This document shows, one piece after another, positions 23,117 to 32,698 of a stretch of 64,000 bases of DNA. The DNA is from UBA11986 sp031402435 (GTDB lineage Bacteria; Bacteroidota; Ignavibacteria; UBA10030; UBA6906): positions 124,001 to 188,000 of the forward strand of contig JANNSJ010000013.1 in NCBI GenBank assembly GCA_031402435.1. Reading direction: 5' to 3'. The notes under the pieces are model-generated. The model was not told the DNA's origin and made no database searches. It saw nothing but the letters and a program-made list of their open reading frames with translations. A program made the position numbers and the translations under genes. Each line of letters starts with the position of its first letter. The first letter of the stretch is position 1.

Positions 23117-24643
23117 CTAGAATTCAACCGGTGCTGCAAACTTCGCCAATTCATTCCCCGAAGCTTTTTCAACATCAGCGTGCAGACTGTTTCCGTGTGC
23201 ATCCATAGTGACAATTGCCGGAAAGTCCTTCATCATGATGTGCCACATTGCCTCAGGCGTACCGAACTCAAGGAAGTCAACGCTTTGGACATCCGATATG
23301 CATTTCACGTAGTATTGTGCCGCGCCACCGATGGCGTTCAGATACACGGCTCCGTTTTCTTTAAGTGCGGCAAGTGTCTTGGCACCCATCCCACCCTTTC
23401 CCATAATTGCTCTGATACCAAACTTTTTGATAATATCCGCCTGGTAAGGCTCTTCACGAATGCTTGTTGTGGGACCTGCGGCTGTGAAACGCCACTTATC
23501 CCCTTCCTTTGCCACGACCGGCCCGCAATGATAGATGACCGAGCCGTTGAGATCTACAGGCGAGTCATGTGTCAGCAAGTGATGATGTATCTCATCGCGT
23601 CCCGTGTGGACGAGTCCGTTGAGTAGTACCACATCGCCAACCTTGAGGGAGCGAATCTGTTCATAGGAGATCGGCGTTGTCAACCGAACTTCGCGGCCTG
23701 TTGCCGGCAATCCATGGCTCTTTGCCATGCCCACGGCAGGCGTGTCATCCTTGTAGAGCCATCGTTTGATTGCGCCGGTCTTCGAATCCAGAACCACACC
23801 AAGCCGGCGAAACGCCCAGCAGTCGTACGCAACAGAGACGAAGTAACTCGCAGGCAATCGATTGTACGCACCGATTTTGCAGCCTATGAGCGTGGCCTTT
23901 CCACCGAACCCCATCGTACCGATGCCGAGTGTGTTCGCGTTGTCCATGATGTACTGTTCGAGTCGTGCAAGCTCCGGGTTCGGGTTAATGTCATCAAGCA
24001 TGCGGAACAACTGCTGCTTCGCAAAGGCATATCCGGACGCCCGGTCTCCCCCGATGGCCACTCCGATTGCTCCAATGCTGCAACCCTGTCCCTGCGCTTG
24101 ATACACCGCGTGAAGGATACATTTTCGTACACCGTCAAATGTTCTATCTGCGCGCCCGAGATGTTCCAGTGTACATGGGACTGAATACTGGATATTTTTG
24201 TTCTCGCAGCCGCCGCCTTTAAGAATCAGTCGAACTTCGATGTCATCATTCTCCCATTGCTCAAAGTGCATGACGGGAGTTCCGGACCCAAGGTTATCGC
24301 CGGTGTTTTTGTTTGTCAAGACATCCACAGAATTCGGACGAAGCTTGCCGAGCTTTGTTGCCTCAGCGATTGCATCCTTGATCTGCTTCTTCATGATGAT
24401 CTGATTCGCGCCGACGGGAGTCATGATTTCAAACGTCGGCATACCGGTATCCTGACAAATTGGAGCCTGGGTATCGCACGCCATATCTATGTTCTCTGCA
24501 ATCATCTGTAACGCAAGGGCTGATTGCGAACCGGAAGTCTCGCGCTGAATTGCTCCTTCCATAGCCCTGCGAACATCGGGGGGAAGGTTGGAGGATGTTT
24601 CAACGACGAGCTTTAGAATACTAGCTTTGAATTGTTCCATCAT
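23117..24643 (-). CDS. Class I fumarate hydratase (iron-sulfur)
   Basis: 508 aa from ATG 24643, which has GGAG 5 nt upstream; an ATG follows at once at 24640. Alpha and beta parts are fused. Cluster ligands lie in PICQDTGMPTFE, GGGCENKN and GQGCSIGAIG. The beta part carries RDEIHHHLL, YHCGPVV and GKGGMG. It adds water to fumarate to make malate in the TCA cycle; tartrate dehydratase relatives look similar but fumarase is the better match. The frame is open another 65 codons upstream, without similarity. Confidence 0.92.
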   Translation of the reverse strand: MMEQFKASILKLVVETSSNLPPDVRRAMEGAIQRETSGSQSALALQMIAENIDMACDTQAPICQDTGMPTFEIMTPVGANQIIMKKQIKDAIAEATKLGKLRPNSVDVLTNKNTGDNLGSGTPVMHFEQWENDDIEVRLILKGGGCENKNIQYSVPCTLEHLGRADRTFDGVRKCILHAVYQAQGQGCSIGAIGVAIGGDRASGYAFAKQQLFRMLDDINPNPELARLEQYIMDNANTLGIGTMGFGGKATLIGCKIGAYNRLPASYFVSVAYDCWAFRRLGVVLDSKTGAIKRWLYKDDTPAVGMAKSHGLPATGREVRLTTPISYEQIRSLKVGDVVLLNGLVHTGRDEIHHHLLTHDSPVDLNGSVIYHCGPVVAKEGDKWRFTAAGPTTSIREEPYQADIIKKFGIRAIMGKGGMGAKTLAALKENGAVYLNAIGGAAQYYVKCISDVQSVDFLEFGTPEAMWHIMMKDFPAIVTMDAHGNSLHADVEKASGNELAKFAAPVEF

Positions 24644-24671
24644 GAATTCTCCTTCAAATAAACACCGGGGA

Positions 24672-25364
24672 TTACTGGTGCGAGTACTGTGGACGATGTG
24701 CGTACGGTAAGGGATCTTCAAGACCGGCGCTCTGAAATCCGCGCAGGCGGAGTGCGCAACTATCGCATACTCCGCATGCAACATCCTCGTTCTGGTAGCA
24801 TGACCACGTAAGGTGAAGAGGCGCCCCCTGGGCAACACCGCGGAGAATGATTTCGGCCTTCGACATCGTAATCACTGGAGTGATGACCTCAATGCTGGTC
24901 GTGGGTTTTGTACCGGTCTTGATGACAGCATTGAATGCATCGTAGAACTCCTTCCTGCAGTCAGGATAGCCCGAAGAGTCCTCCTGCACGGCACCAACAA
25001 AAATAGCCGTAGCCCCGATGACTTCCGCCCAACTCACGGCAACAGAGAGCATGTTGGCGTTTCTGAAAGGAACATACGACGTAGGAATGTTGTTGCTGTT
25101 CAAAGCTGCAATGTTCACCGGGATGTTAAGGTCCGTCAGGCTCGATCCACCGATTTTTGAGAGATGCTCCATCGATATCGCAAGACGATGGGCTGCGTTG
25201 TAGTGGTCAGCCAGATTGTGAAATGCCTGCAACTCGCGGGCTTCGGTTCGTTGACCGTAATTGAGATGGAGAAGTGCAAGAGCATACTCCCCGGCAGCAA
25301 TCGCAGTTGTAACACAACTGTCCATCCCGCCACTCACCAACACCACTGCCACCGGTTTCATCAT
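24672..25364 (-). CDS. queC: 7-cyano-7-deazaguanine synthase
   Basis: 230 aa. The ATP pyrophosphatase loop SGGMDSC is at residues 11-17, then NYGQRTEARE, and the zinc cluster Cys near the C-terminus is WSCYQNEDVACGVCDSC. It turns 7-carboxy-7-deazaguanine and ammonia into preQ0 in queuosine synthesis. The start overlaps the queE stop by 4 nt (ATGA), so translation is coupled. queD and queF are not here. Confidence 0.94.
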   Translation of the reverse strand: MMKPVAVVLVSGGMDSCVTTAIAAGEYALALLHLNYGQRTEARELQAFHNLADHYNAAHRLAISMEHLSKIGGSSLTDLNIPVNIAALNSNNIPTSYVPFRNANMLSVAVSWAEVIGATAIFVGAVQEDSSGYPDCRKEFYDAFNAVIKTGTKPTTSIEVITPVITMSKAEIILRGVAQGAPLHLTWSCYQNEDVACGVCDSCALRLRGFQSAGLEDPLPYAHRPQYSHQ

Positions 25365-26005
25365 ACGCCTCTTGTTTCAGGTTCCCAAATGTACTTGTGC
25401 ATCTGCAACTGGAACCTGATGTTCAGCTTGCTTTCAAGTATCCACTCTGCAAGCGAAACAGGTTCAAGCACCCCAAACACGACGGACATGAGAACGGGAC
25501 ATCGCGTCGCAAGATTGTGTGAACGCATCATATCCACCGCCCACTCGAAATCCTCCCGCGTACCGATCACAAACTTCACTTCATCAGTCGAGCGAAGGTG
25601 GTCAATGTTCGCGAGGAGATTCTTTTTCATCATTCCGCTACTCGGGCATTTGAGATCAACGATTCTTTTGACGCGTCGGTCGATATGGGAAATATCAAGG
25701 CTCCCGCCGGTCTCAACAAGAACATCACAACCCCGATCGCAGAGGACCGCCATCAGCTCATGAACGCCTTCCTGCAATAATGGCTCACCACCCGTGATCT
25801 CGACAAGCTTGCAGCCGTAACTCTCGACCTTCTGCAGGATATCATCGATATTCATTGACGCGCCTTCATGGAAGGCATACTCTGTATCGCAGTAGGTGCA
25901 ACGGAGATTACAGGCCGTCAATCGCACGAACACGCACGGCTGACCCATATACGTGGATTCGCCCTGAATGCTGTGGAAAATTTCGTTGATGATGAGTTGC
26001 GTCAT
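25361..26005 (-). CDS. queE: 7-carboxy-7-deazaguanine synthase (radical SAM)
   Basis: 214 aa from ATG 26005. The radical SAM triad is in ACNLRCTYCDTEYAF, C-x3-C-x2-C. The substrate cap motif IFHSIQGEST is near residue 8, and the GGEP SAM block is in EITGGEPLLQEG. It contracts 6-carboxytetrahydropterin to CDG, the substrate of QueC encoded immediately downstream. The frame is open 18 codons upstream with no similarity. Confidence 0.94.
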   Translation of the reverse strand: MTQLIINEIFHSIQGESTYMGQPCVFVRLTACNLRCTYCDTEYAFHEGASMNIDDILQKVESYGCKLVEITGGEPLLQEGVHELMAVLCDRGCDVLVETGGSLDISHIDRRVKRIVDLKCPSSGMMKKNLLANIDHLRSTDEVKFVIGTREDFEWAVDMMRSHNLATRCPVLMSVVFGVLEPVSLAEWILESKLNIRFQLQMHKYIWEPETRGV

Positions 26006-26106
26006 GAAAGCAGAAATGAAAGTCCTAAAAAATGTACTAAGAAGAGGCAGGAAAAGCAAGAAAGTGAAACGCGGAGAAAACGGGGGTCAGACTCTTAAAT
26101 GATTGA

Positions 26107-26790
26107 TCACATTTTTACATGGCCATTCTTCTTTATGCGAGAAAGACAATTCAAAATGGACGCAACCACGAGATCTTCATCAAGCGGTTTGAGAATGAAA
26201 TCGGTTACACCAAGACGTTTGCCGGCAATGAGTGTATCGCGATCTAACCTTGTTGCAAGGAAAAGGAATGGCATCTCTCGCGTTGCAATATTCGTACGAA
26301 TCCAGAGATAGAGATCGTACCCGACCGAACCATCCTCAAAATTCACTTCTGACACAACCATATCGGGGCGATAGATCGACATCGCTTCAATCGCTTCGTT
26401 GTAGCTGCCGGCCCCAATTGTACGAAACCCATACTTGCGAAGTGTAGAGGTTAGTGATGTCAGTACATGCTCATCCTGATCAACAACGAACACAAGTTCA
26501 TCGCGATGCCTCTTCCTCACAACCTCGTGTCCGTTTCCAGTGTCAGATTTGCCGGGAACCAACGTAGAAACAAAATACTCAATACGCTTCTGCAGTGATC
26601 GGGCAGCAGCGTTCTCCGAATCCAGATGATACACGGTTTTCAGTGCGTTGAAAGCGGTCGTGTACCGCGCCATTTGAAGATGCTCTTCAGCTCGCTGTAA
26701 GTAGTGTTCGATTTTTGCCTGCTTGAAGCTTTTGGTATCCAGGATGACGTCCGATGTTGTGTCAGCAATTTGCAATTCAACACCTCTCAT
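26107..26790 (-). CDS. TPR-like protein with pseudo-receiver domain
   Basis: 227 aa. Residues 1-75 form TPR-like helices (YLQRAEEHLQMARYTTAFN). Residues 95-220 are a receiver fold: FVVDQDEHV holds the acidic pocket, and the late ILKPLD keeps the Lys. The phospho-acceptor position aligns with Glu in VVSEVNF rather than Asp, so phosphorylation is unlikely and a constitutively active or scaffold role is suggested. The sequence between 26006 and 26106 holds no gene; at 26082-26100 it has GGGGGTCAGACTCTTAAAT. Confidence 0.8.
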   Translation of the reverse strand: MRGVELQIADTTSDVILDTKSFKQAKIEHYLQRAEEHLQMARYTTAFNALKTVYHLDSENAAARSLQKRIEYFVSTLVPGKSDTGNGHEVVRKRHRDELVFVVDQDEHVLTSLTSTLRKYGFRTIGAGSYNEAIEAMSIYRPDMVVSEVNFEDGSVGYDLYLWIRTNIATREMPFLFLATRLDRDTLIAGKRLGVTDFILKPLDEDLVVASILNCLSRIKKNGHVKM

Positions 26791-27005
26791 TTGTTACGAA
26801 GATGATAGGCAGATGGGCTGTTTTCAAGATAGATGATAAACGCGTGAACAACTGTGCCAGCAATCACGGTTTTGAAGGGCGGGAAAACCCGGTTATGGGA
26901 ATTGTGAGAATAGGGGGAAAGTCAGCGTGGGATGCAATGGATCCATACTTCTTTTTTAGAATATCGCTCCAGATCGTGGTGAACGAATCCGGGCAATCAC
27001 TGTTT

Positions 27006-28073
27006 TCAGGCGTACTTGGTGTGTTTGATTTCTATAGGAATACCACCTTTGTCCAGAGACTCCTGTGCGGCTTCCATAACCTGCAATACCATCAGCCCGT
27101 TATGTCCATCGGTCAGGGGCTTCCTTCCTTTCGCGACACAATCAAAGAAATGCTGCTGCTCGATACGCAACGGTTCGGTTTGGCTGATTTTGGGAATTGA
27201 AATATCCCCATCCCTGATGATGAGATCACTTCCGTGCGATTGCATTTCGGGAACCCCCGGCAACGAGAGCATGTCCCCTTCACCAACTTCCAAGCCTACA
27301 CCCTTATCAAAGATCTTTAGCTTGCCCGTTGATTCCATGTCATCAAAAATCATCATTTTCCTGCTGCCAACAATCGTGAACCTGCGCATCTTATGCGGAT
27401 CAAGCCAACTGACATGGCCATGTGCCAACAAACCGTTCTCGAATTCCAAATGATAGAACACGACATCGGGAAGATTCTTGCTAATGAATTTACCGCCAAT
27501 GGCAGAAACTGAAATTGGGAATTGACCTGTCAGGTAGAGCATCACTGAAATGTCATGAGGGGCAAGACTCCAAAAGGCATTCTCTTCCCTTCGAATAGTT
27601 CCCAAGTTCACGCGCTGAGAATACAGATAGAGCACCTGTCCCAGATCGCCCGATAGAATATCACGCCGGATGCGGTTGACTGCAGGGTGATATAAGAGGA
27701 GATGCCCAACCATGAGCGTCAATTTATTTCTTTCCGCCAGTTCCAGAAGCTCGAGCGCTTCTTCAGTTTTTAACGTGAGCGGTTTCTCAATCAAACAGTG
27801 TTTTCCTGCTTCGAGACATTGTTTGCCAATATCGTGATGCGTTTCGGCCCCGGATGCAATAATCACCGCTGCAATGTCGGGGTCAGAGAGTATCTCACCA
27901 AGAACCTTGGTCGTTCGCACGGAAGGCGCGACGGTCCCAGCCAAGGCAAGGCCCTTATCAGAAATGTCGCATACAACTCTCAGCCGCCCGCCGAGTAACT
28001 GATATGCGGTACGCACATGATTGATTCCCCACTTCCCACAACCGACTATTGCAACTGCGAAATCCTGTTTCAT
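27006..28073 (-). CDS. Gfo/Idh/MocA-family sugar oxidoreductase
   Basis: 355 aa. The N-terminal Rossmann fold has VGCGKWGINH and the EKPLTL motif with catalytic Lys near residue 98; the C-terminal alpha/beta domain has HDISVMLYL. Members oxidise or reduce the C3 position of nucleotide sugars. Beside a UDP-HexNAc 6-dehydrogenase and an epimerase, the best guess is a WbpB-type 3-dehydrogenase acting on a UDP-GlcNAc-derived uronate. That rests on context only. It lies 17 nt downstream of the dehydrogenase gene. Confidence 0.82.
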   Translation of the reverse strand: MKQDFAVAIVGCGKWGINHVRTAYQLLGGRLRVVCDISDKGLALAGTVAPSVRTTKVLGEILSDPDIAAVIIASGAETHHDIGKQCLEAGKHCLIEKPLTLKTEEALELLELAERNKLTLMVGHLLLYHPAVNRIRRDILSGDLGQVLYLYSQRVNLGTIRREENAFWSLAPHDISVMLYLTGQFPISVSAIGGKFISKNLPDVVFYHLEFENGLLAHGHVSWLDPHKMRRFTIVGSRKMMIFDDMESTGKLKIFDKGVGLEVGEGDMLSLPGVPEMQSHGSDLIIRDGDISIPKISQTEPLRIEQQHFFDCVAKGRKPLTDGHNGLMVLQVMEAAQESLDKGGIPIEIKHTKYA

Positions 28074-28090
28074 TCTGTCCTTCTACAATG

Positions 28091-29434
28091 TTAGTGTGCA
28101 AAACCTTTCATCGAGATCTGCCCACCACCGAGCTTGACGATCCGAGCTTGTGGTGCTTGTACATGTTTCATTGCATTCCGCGTATCGATAATCAAATTTG
28201 CGTACTGTCCGATCATTGCATAGTCGAACTGAGTATGGTCAGTAAGAATAATCACGCAGGTTGATTTCTGCAATTCCCGGACCGTGAGTGGAATAGAAGA
28301 GAACTTCTCACCACATACTTCAAGCTCAAGGACAAACGGGTCATGATACACAACATTCTTCGCGCCCGCCAGCAGTAATAATTCAAATACTTTTATCGCC
28401 GGCGAGTGACGCGTATCATCCACATCTCGTTTGAACGCCGCACCCAGCACTATAATTCTTGCTTCACCCAAAGTTACAGGCAAGTGGGCTATTTCCCACA
28501 TCACCCTGTCCTTCACAAAGAAAGGCATATTTTCGTTCGTCTCGGCAGCGAGGGTAATAAAATTTGTCTGGAAGTCATACTTCCTCGCCAGCCAACCGAG
28601 GTAATACGGATCAATCAGAATGCAATGACCGCCAATCCCCGGCCCAGGATAAAAAGGCATGAACCCGAACGGCTTGGTTGCCGCCGCATCCACGACTTCC
28701 CAGATGTCGATCCCTCCCATTCGATCACAGAGCTGCGCCAGTTCGTTTACAAGAGCAATGTTCACGCTGCGGAAGATGTTCTCAAGAAGCTTTTCCATTT
28801 CTGCAATCCGTGGGCTGGAAACCGGAACCACGTTTTCAATCACGCACTTCGTAATGGCAACAGCAACCTCGGTACATGCAGGGGTCAATCCTCCAACAAC
28901 AATGGGTGTATTGTGAATCGTAAACTTCTTATTGCCGGGATCAATACGTTCCGGTGAGAACGCAAGATGAAAGTCCTTTCCCGCTTTGAGACCCGACTCT
29001 TCGAGGATGGGGAGAACATGTTCTTCTGTTGTCGATGGAAACGTCGTACTCTTGAGAATGATTAATTGCTCGCGGTGAAGTCGCTGTTTGATTTCCTGTG
29101 CCGCAGATGTGATGTAACTGATGTCCGGATCTTTTGCTGCTGTAAACGGAGTGGGCACACAAATGAATATGACGTCCGCCTGAACGAGAGGGTCATACGT
29201 GGTGCTTGCCTTGAGTGCACCGCACCGGACAACATACTCCAGGTGGGCATTCTGAACATCTGCAATGTAGTTTTTGCTGTCATTTATCGCGTCGACTTTC
29301 CGCTTGTCCACATCGATTCCAATCGTCGTAAATCCTGCCATTGCATATTGTACTGCAAGCGGAAGGCCGACATATCCGAGTCCGACGACACCTACCACAG
29401 CTTCTTTGCGTTCAATTTTTTCTAGAAGTGACAA
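28091..29434 (-). CDS. UDP-N-acetyl-hexosamine 6-dehydrogenase (WbpA/WecC type)
   Basis: 447 aa, three-domain nucleotide-sugar dehydrogenase. NAD site VGLGYVGLPLA near residues 16-26, FAFSPERI-like LAFSPERIDPG, and the catalytic Cys in GIGGHCILIDPYYL. It oxidises C6 of a UDP-HexNAc to the uronate. Length and motif details fit the GlcNAc/ManNAc branch rather than UDP-glucose dehydrogenase. The start is TTG at 29434; an AGGTGG lies close before it. It is 86 nt after the epimerase gene. Confidence 0.88.
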   Translation of the reverse strand: MSLLEKIERKEAVVGVVGLGYVGLPLAVQYAMAGFTTIGIDVDKRKVDAINDSKNYIADVQNAHLEYVVRCGALKASTTYDPLVQADVIFICVPTPFTAAKDPDISYITSAAQEIKQRLHREQLIILKSTTFPSTTEEHVLPILEESGLKAGKDFHLAFSPERIDPGNKKFTIHNTPIVVGGLTPACTEVAVAITKCVIENVVPVSSPRIAEMEKLLENIFRSVNIALVNELAQLCDRMGGIDIWEVVDAAATKPFGFMPFYPGPGIGGHCILIDPYYLGWLARKYDFQTNFITLAAETNENMPFFVKDRVMWEIAHLPVTLGEARIIVLGAAFKRDVDDTRHSPAIKVFELLLLAGAKNVVYHDPFVLELEVCGEKFSSIPLTVRELQKSTCVIILTDHTQFDYAMIGQYANLIIDTRNAMKHVQAPQARIVKLGGGQISMKGFAH

Positions 29435-29520
29435 CGTCCACCTGTTGGTTGTGAAGGATACTTTGGTGAATTGTTTGGATGCATCACACTATCAATATAT
29501 TGAACGCCAAAGAGAAATGC

Positions 29521-30591
29521 TTAAGAGAGCCTGTTCATCAGGATATCAGCAATCATGTCGCTTGCATGCCCATCGCCATATTCTTTCTTCCGCAAAACGT
29601 TGGGAGGAGGCATCATCGCGGCATCAACGATGGCTTTCTTGTCCACTCCGACGAGCTTGTTCCACCCGTTCTGGAGTGTCTCAACCCATTCGGTCTCGGT
29701 TCGCAGAGTAATGCATGGAGTTCCAAGACAATACGATTCTTTTTGAATGCCGCCACTGTCTGTCAACACCTTCTTTGCGCCAGATTGCAGTACCAGCATG
29801 TCGAGGTACCCAACAGGTTCGACGAAGCGAATATTCTTCCACCGACCCGGATCCATCTTGTGCACTGCCATAATGTTTCGTGTTCGGGGATGCAAAGGAA
29901 AGATAACTGATGCATCAAGTGCATCAAGAGCCTCTAGTATGGCGGTGAGGCTCTGCACATCATCTGTGTTCGAAACTCGATGCACGGTCGCAACGTAGAA
30001 TCCGCCCCGTTGTACGCCCACCCTATTCAAAACGGAAGAATGACGCTCGATGAGTGGCTGATGCAAGAGTAAGGCGTCAAGCATGACATCTCCAACGAGA
30101 TGGGCGGCATCCTTCATCCCTTCCTCAGAAAGGTTTGTCATTGCCGTTTCGGTGGGGCAAAACAAGAAGTGGGAAACCCGGTCGGCAATGATACGGTTAA
30201 TCTCTTCAGGCATGTCACGGTTGAAGCTGCGAAGACCAGCCTCAATATGTGCGACGGGAATGTTGAGCTTCGCGGCCACCAACGCTCCTGCGAGCGTTGA
30301 ATTCGTGTCGCCATACACCACAACGATGTCAGGTTTCTCCTTGAGAAGTATTCCTTCAAGCCCTGTCATCATCGATGCCGTCTGAACCGCATGAGTTCCG
30401 GATCCAACACCGAGTTGATAATCGGGACGGGGAAGCGAAAGACCTTCGAAGAACACTTTGGACATTGCATCATCGTAATGCTGCCCGGTATGCACAATCA
30501 CGTGGGCGAACCTTACTTCAAATGCACGCGCAACGGGAGAGAGTTTGACGAATTGAGGGCGGGCACCAACAATGGTGAGAGCTTTCTTCAA
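29521..30591 (-). CDS. UDP-N-acetylglucosamine 2-epimerase family protein
   Basis: 356 aa with the GT-B-like epimerase fold. Motifs are GARPQFVKLSP near the start, GDTNSTLAG, EAGLRSFNRDMPEE and LTDSGGIQKE. It would epimerise C2 of UDP-GlcNAc or of a diacetamido-uronate derivative (WbpI-like: VHRVSNTDD in place of the GHRRES of E. coli WecB). The start is TTG at 30591, 7 nt after the preceding stop. It gives, with the two genes downstream, part of a route to an unusual UDP-sugar acid. Confidence 0.87.
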   Translation of the reverse strand: MKKALTIVGARPQFVKLSPVARAFEVRFAHVIVHTGQHYDDAMSKVFFEGLSLPRPDYQLGVGSGTHAVQTASMMTGLEGILLKEKPDIVVVYGDTNSTLAGALVAAKLNIPVAHIEAGLRSFNRDMPEEINRIIADRVSHFLFCPTETAMTNLSEEGMKDAAHLVGDVMLDALLLHQPLIERHSSVLNRVGVQRGGFYVATVHRVSNTDDVQSLTAILEALDALDASVIFPLHPRTRNIMAVHKMDPGRWKNIRFVEPVGYLDMLVLQSGAKKVLTDSGGIQKESYCLGTPCITLRTETEWVETLQNGWNKLVGVDKKAIVDAAMMPPPNVLRKKEYGDGHASDMIADILMNRLS

Positions 30592-30598
30592 CGCACTA

Positions 30599-31942
30599 TC
30601 AGGTTAGTGAATGACGCGAGTAGATCATGGCCACAACTGAGTTTGCAAGCGACACCACCGATTCACAATTCAGCAAAAACGGATACGTTTGACTGTTATT
30701 AGCGACGAATAACCCTTTTGCCGGACCTCCCACTGGCGGAATGTTTTTGTAGAATTCGAGTGTGTACAACGGCTCAACGAATGCTTCACGACCAATCCAC
30801 ACTCCCTCGACATCAGTTTCTGAGAACTGAGGAAACATCCGTTTCAAATGACCAAAGCATTCGGTTTTGAGATCCTCGTCGGTTCGGACAAGCCATCGCT
30901 TGTTCTGCGGTGACAGATATTTTGGGATATAAACGAGATGTCTTCCGTTCATGAGCGTAGGATCAATCACGTTTGTTGTCTCAATGATCCCTGTGTAAGG
31001 CGTCGTTTCATCAATGAGGTTCAGGGTGTGAAATGGTGTCAGCCTCTTCTTCATGACAAGGAGGATGCAGACAATTCCCATGTATTCGACATGTGCTGCA
31101 CTCTTCTCTCGAATCTCCTCTGGCAGCAGCTTCTGGTACTGGGGGTTGGGAAGTGTTGAAATAACAACGTCATGCGAGCGCTTCTCCCTGGAAACAACAA
31201 CACCGTTCGCAACGCCATTCTTTATCGTGATGCAATCAACGGAAGTGTCGGTCAAGACTGTCCCCCCATGTTCTTGAATCTTCTGCTGCAGGGTGTCGAC
31301 AACGACCTGCAAGTTACCCCTGATATGTCCCAACACTTCCCGCTGCGACACCTTGCGTCTGGTTGAGGCCATCCGGCGTACACGGGACCAGATGTAGGTC
31401 ATAGGGATTGTCTCGTACCGGTCATCGAACTTCGCCTTAAGCAGCGGCTTCCAAAACGATTCGAACAGTGCCTTGCCCCCTTTTGCAATCAGGAAATCCT
31501 GAATTGATACACGCTCAAGATCGTGCCAACCCTTTTGTATCTTGCACCTTTGGAGTATCAGCGCAAGACGAAACCTGTCCACAACCGATAGCAGAGGAAA
31601 ACGCAAGTACTCTCCGATTGTTGCCATCGAGTACGTTTTGCCATGACTGTAGAACCCGGCTTTTGTCTCTTTGAAATAGATACGATCACCAAGGCCCAGC
31701 TCCGTTATGAGATCAATCCAGTTCTTATCACTCATGAGAATAACGTGATAGAACCGATCCATCGATATGCCGTGTACGGTAATCGAACGAACGAGTCCTC
31801 CCACAGATGAGTCTCGTTCATACAGCGTCACCTGGTGCCCGTCTTTCACAAATCGATACCCGAGCGTCAAGCCCAGTATCCCCGCACCGACAATACCGAT
31901 GTTGAGCCTTTCAGCTTGTCCTGAGTGCATACGCGGGTTCAT
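30599..31942 (-). CDS. FAD-dependent amine-oxidase-like protein of the glycan operon
   Basis: 447 aa. The FAD-binding GIVGAGILGLTLGYRF and RxGG-like SVGGLVRS are in the first 50 residues; a late GLFVANNSQTYPFLLNCESV block fits protoporphyrinogen-oxidase/UDP-galactopyranose-mutase relatives. Such proteins occur in polysaccharide clusters, where the substrate is usually unknown. A true UGM is unlikely because of length and divergence. It overlaps the glycosyltransferase gene upstream by 4 nt, and the epimerase follows after 7 nt. Confidence 0.78.
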   Translation of the reverse strand: MNPRMHSGQAERLNIGIVGAGILGLTLGYRFVKDGHQVTLYERDSSVGGLVRSITVHGISMDRFYHVILMSDKNWIDLITELGLGDRIYFKETKAGFYSHGKTYSMATIGEYLRFPLLSVVDRFRLALILQRCKIQKGWHDLERVSIQDFLIAKGGKALFESFWKPLLKAKFDDRYETIPMTYIWSRVRRMASTRRKVSQREVLGHIRGNLQVVVDTLQQKIQEHGGTVLTDTSVDCITIKNGVANGVVVSREKRSHDVVISTLPNPQYQKLLPEEIREKSAAHVEYMGIVCILLVMKKRLTPFHTLNLIDETTPYTGIIETTNVIDPTLMNGRHLVYIPKYLSPQNKRWLVRTDEDLKTECFGHLKRMFPQFSETDVEGVWIGREAFVEPLYTLEFYKNIPPVGGPAKGLFVANNSQTYPFLLNCESVVSLANSVVAMIYSRHSLT

Positions 31943-32697
31943 GACTTCCTCATCCGATACAGAAGTTCCTCTTTGATTTCACGCGACAAAAACGTTATGT
32001 ACTCCATGATCGTCCTGCCCACCTTCATTTTGCTCTTCCCCTTGCGCTCATCAAACTGCAAAAACATCGGTATCTCATCCATTCTGGCATCGAGGCGGCG
32101 AAGCTTGAAGAGAATCTCAGCCGCAACCGTGAATCCATCCGATTGGATAAACTTGTCCCCGTATTGATTAATGCTCTTGAGCAGAATGTCGCTTCGATAC
32201 GCCCTGAAGAATGAGCTGTATGTATGACAACGGGCGATCGGAAACAGCAAACGCATGACCTTGTTGATGGATGCACTCATGAACCTTCGTTCAAAGGACA
32301 CACCGCTAATACTTCCGCCCGGAGCATAACAGGAAGCCATGGCCACATCTGCACCATGATGGATTTTCTCCAGCATAAGCGGCAGAAGTGCCAGATCACC
32401 CGTGTTATCTGCTTCCAGCGTGAATATGATATCGCTCTCCTTTGCCGTCGTAAGGGCGGCGCGAAATCCTGTACGGAAGCCTTGTGCGACGCCGAGATTC
32501 GAGGAGTGATGCTCAATCTGAATGGGCATACGCTTTTGATATTCCTCAGCCACGGCAACAGTTCCATCCGCGCTGCCATCGTTGACAAGAATAAGAACAT
32601 ACGGACTGTTCAACGACGAGGCAGCAACGTGAAGAGTTGTAAACAGGCGGGGAAGATTCTGCTCTTCATTGTAGGCAAGGACCACAAAATAGTGCAT
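31939..32697 (-). CDS. Family 2 glycosyltransferase (DPM1-like)
   Basis: 252 aa from ATG 32697, which sits 1 nt after the stop of the epimerase gene. Nucleotide-binding blocks are VLAYNEEQNLPRLF, LVNDGSADGT and the metal-site LEADNTGD, with SFFRAYRSDIL in the acceptor part. No transmembrane segments follow, in contrast to longer polyprenyl-phosphate glycosyltransferases. The frame is open 34 codons upstream inside the epimerase gene, which is rejected. It likely adds one sugar in surface-glycan assembly. Confidence 0.87.
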   Translation of the reverse strand: MHYFVVLAYNEEQNLPRLFTTLHVAASSLNSPYVLILVNDGSADGTVAVAEEYQKRMPIQIEHHSSNLGVAQGFRTGFRAALTTAKESDIIFTLEADNTGDLALLPLMLEKIHHGADVAMASCYAPGGSISGVSFERRFMSASINKVMRLLFPIARCHTYSSFFRAYRSDILLKSINQYGDKFIQSDGFTVAAEILFKLRRLDARMDEIPMFLQFDERKGKSKMKVGRTIMEYITFLSREIKEELLYRMRKS

Positions 32698-32698
32698 A

